From Solenopsis invicta (taxonomy: Eukaryota; Arthropoda; Insecta; Hymenoptera; Formicidae), in assembly GCF_016802725.1 (NCBI RefSeq), contig NC_052669.1, forward strand, positions 20,613,770-20,677,769: DNA of 64,000 nt, in the 5' to 3' direction. Of this stretch, positions 62,781 to 64,000 are shown in pieces. A program made the position numbers and the translations under genes. The notes below the pieces were generated by a model. That model was not told the DNA's origin, made no database searches, and saw only the letters and a list, made by a program, of their open reading frames with translations. Position 1 is the first letter of the stretch; each line of letters opens with the position of its first letter.

Positions 62781-63300
62781 TTGCACAACGAATTCCGGGT
62801 TGCATCAACGTGTACTTCGAAATCGTAAGATTACAGAGTCACCGGAGCGTCGTAACGCCACGTTAGCGGTACCAAGTGCAATGGCAACTTGGTCCAGTCC
62901 AGTGGCGAAGTCAGGAATGCGAGTTGAAGGAGGAGCGGTCCGTGAGCGTGGCGGGCGATTTAAAGCAACTCACTGTTGGCCCAAGCCAACTCCACTCAAG
63001 TGAATGAATATTCAGAAGCGCGCGAGAACTGCGGGGAACGCGGTCTTGGTGCCCCGGGTGACCTCTCGTGGAAACGGCCAGGTGAAATGGTCCAAATCAC
63101 GGGGAATATTCAGATTTCGCCCTCGCCACTACGTGAATTACTCCTATTACGTATACGTGTGATCACGACCGTGCGGCCGCGCGAGCAAGTTATGTCAGCG
63201 GGAAAATCGCGGTTCGCTGGATAAGTACGCGCGAGGGTGGTGTTAGCCGCTCGGGGGAGAACGGCTCTTACGCAAGCATACGCTGAAAGCCGTAGTAATT
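62781..63300. other. GC/CpG-rich block
   Basis: CpG-rich block with no simple repeat. It could be regulatory; no gene supported. Confidence 0.35.
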
Positions 63301-63316
63301 AATAATTTCAAATATC

Positions 63317-63344
63317 GTGTGTGTGTGTGTGTGTGTGTGTGTGT
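63317..63344. repeat. GT microsatellite
   Basis: Uninterrupted (GT)n. Confidence 0.97.
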
Positions 63345-63433
63345 ATCCGTTATTCGCCAGCACACATTGTTTGCCGTTATTTATATAAAACTATTTAGAT
63401 AATCATCTAGATAAGGAAACGGATTTATTTATC

Positions 63434-63505
63434 TTTATCTAGATTATTATAACGTATATTAACTTTATCCAGATTATTATAACGTATATTAACTTTATCT
63501 ATATC
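63434..63505. repeat. Tandem repeat, 30-bp unit, about 2.4 copies
   Basis: 63434-63463 and 63464-63493 are the same 30-bp unit (TTTATCTAGATTATTATAAC at its start) with one substitution, followed by a partial third copy. Confidence 0.9.
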
Positions 63506-64000
63506 TTAGGTAAAAGACATATTATCTTTTCCAAATTATTTAAAATAACATTAACAATAATGAGAATGAAAAATTCTTCTTACATATACAGCCTCAAACT
63601 TCAAGTTATTATTTATCCTAACAAGAGAACCCTTCCAAGTGAGTAATAATAAGATTGCGATTCCAAAATTCACTTGTGTTGAAAATTTATAGTATAAGTG
63701 AACTATAGATTTTTAATACTGGCAGTGTATTGGATCAGCAGTAGTGCAACATAAAAAATGCTCCAAAATTATAAATCCAAAAACTTTTACGAGAAATTTT
63801 GTCAGGCATTATATAATGAGTTATATACTCCTATTTTTCAACTTTTGATTTTTATTTGCGGATCGATTCCAAAGAGAAAAATCTTTTTTTTTTATCAGAT
63901 TAAATTATTTGCAGAGAATTTTGCTTTCAAAAAATAAAGATTTAGAAATAAAAATATGAACATATTATACTCACATCCTAAATTGTTTTGTCAATAGCAA
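63506..64000. other. AT-rich non-coding stretch
   Basis: Nothing recognised to the end of the window. Confidence 0.5.

Noticed and set aside
62449..63003. 184-codon plus-strand frame
   Set aside because: It starts at TTG (first ATG near 62517), is Arg/Ser/Thr-rich, crosses from AT-rich into GC-rich sequence and resembles no protein I know. Comparative data could reopen it.
1..64000. CRISPR arrays, rRNA, TTAGG telomere repeats, recognisable transposase or reverse transcriptase genes
   Set aside because: Looked for and not seen; all repeats found are simple tandem repeats or fold-back elements without coding capacity.

Overview
The window reads as animal nuclear DNA, most likely an insect and plausibly a hymenopteran such as an ant. 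There are no operons or bacterial-style genes. Long AT-rich stretches alternate with GC- and CpG-rich blocks of 0.3-1 kb, simple repeats are abundant, many small inverted-repeat (MITE-like) elements are present, and at least one coding exon is flanked by canonical splice sites. The lineage is inferred from composition only.

One gene part can be supported well: a short signal-peptide exon on the minus strand at 53841-53745. It encodes 32 residues plus one base, follows a TTTCCAG acceptor and ends at a GTGAGT donor. The residues after the likely signal-peptide cleavage site (Trp-x-x-Asp-x-x-Pro-Arg-Leu-x-Leu) resemble the mature N-terminus of class 1 semaphorins, so a secreted or membrane guidance-type protein is a reasonable but unproven reading. 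I could not find its next exon in the 53.7 kb downstream (lower coordinates). Most of the window would then be a very long first coding intron, and 53.8-64 kb would be the 5' UTR intron or upstream region. A second, much weaker exon candidate is on the minus strand at 24697-24458.

Most of the remaining recognisable structure is mobile-element debris. A roughly 525-bp element family occurs three times (4266-4790, 22071-22604 inverted, 52009-52533). A Tourist/PIF-Harbinger-like MITE with a TTA target duplication lies at 50213-50421. Long fold-back elements lie at 18319-18654, 28795-29277, 34880-35559, 42140-42485, 48350-49045 and 54060-54760, and shorter ones at 1643-1881, 25427-25523 and 31376-31534. 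None carries a recognisable transposase. Microsatellites (GA/CT, GT/CA, TA, GGC, GGCGC) and a few short tandem duplications complete the picture.

GC-rich blocks (about 1-598, 5.64-5.74, 7.44-7.86, 8.99-9.48, 10.83-11.34, 12.9-13.4, 20.5-21.7, 26.1-26.6, 28.1-28.45, 29.95-30.7, 31.85-32.5, 34.3-34.75, 38.3-39.2, 42.57-43.0, 47.7-48.06, 49.44-49.94, 50.97-51.56, 56.43-57.46, 58.38-58.86 and 62.78-63.3 kb) hold most of the longer open frames. Those frames look like by-products of composition (Arg/Ser-rich, spanning microsatellites), not genes. The blocks could be enhancers, promoters or untranslated exons, which sequence alone does not settle.
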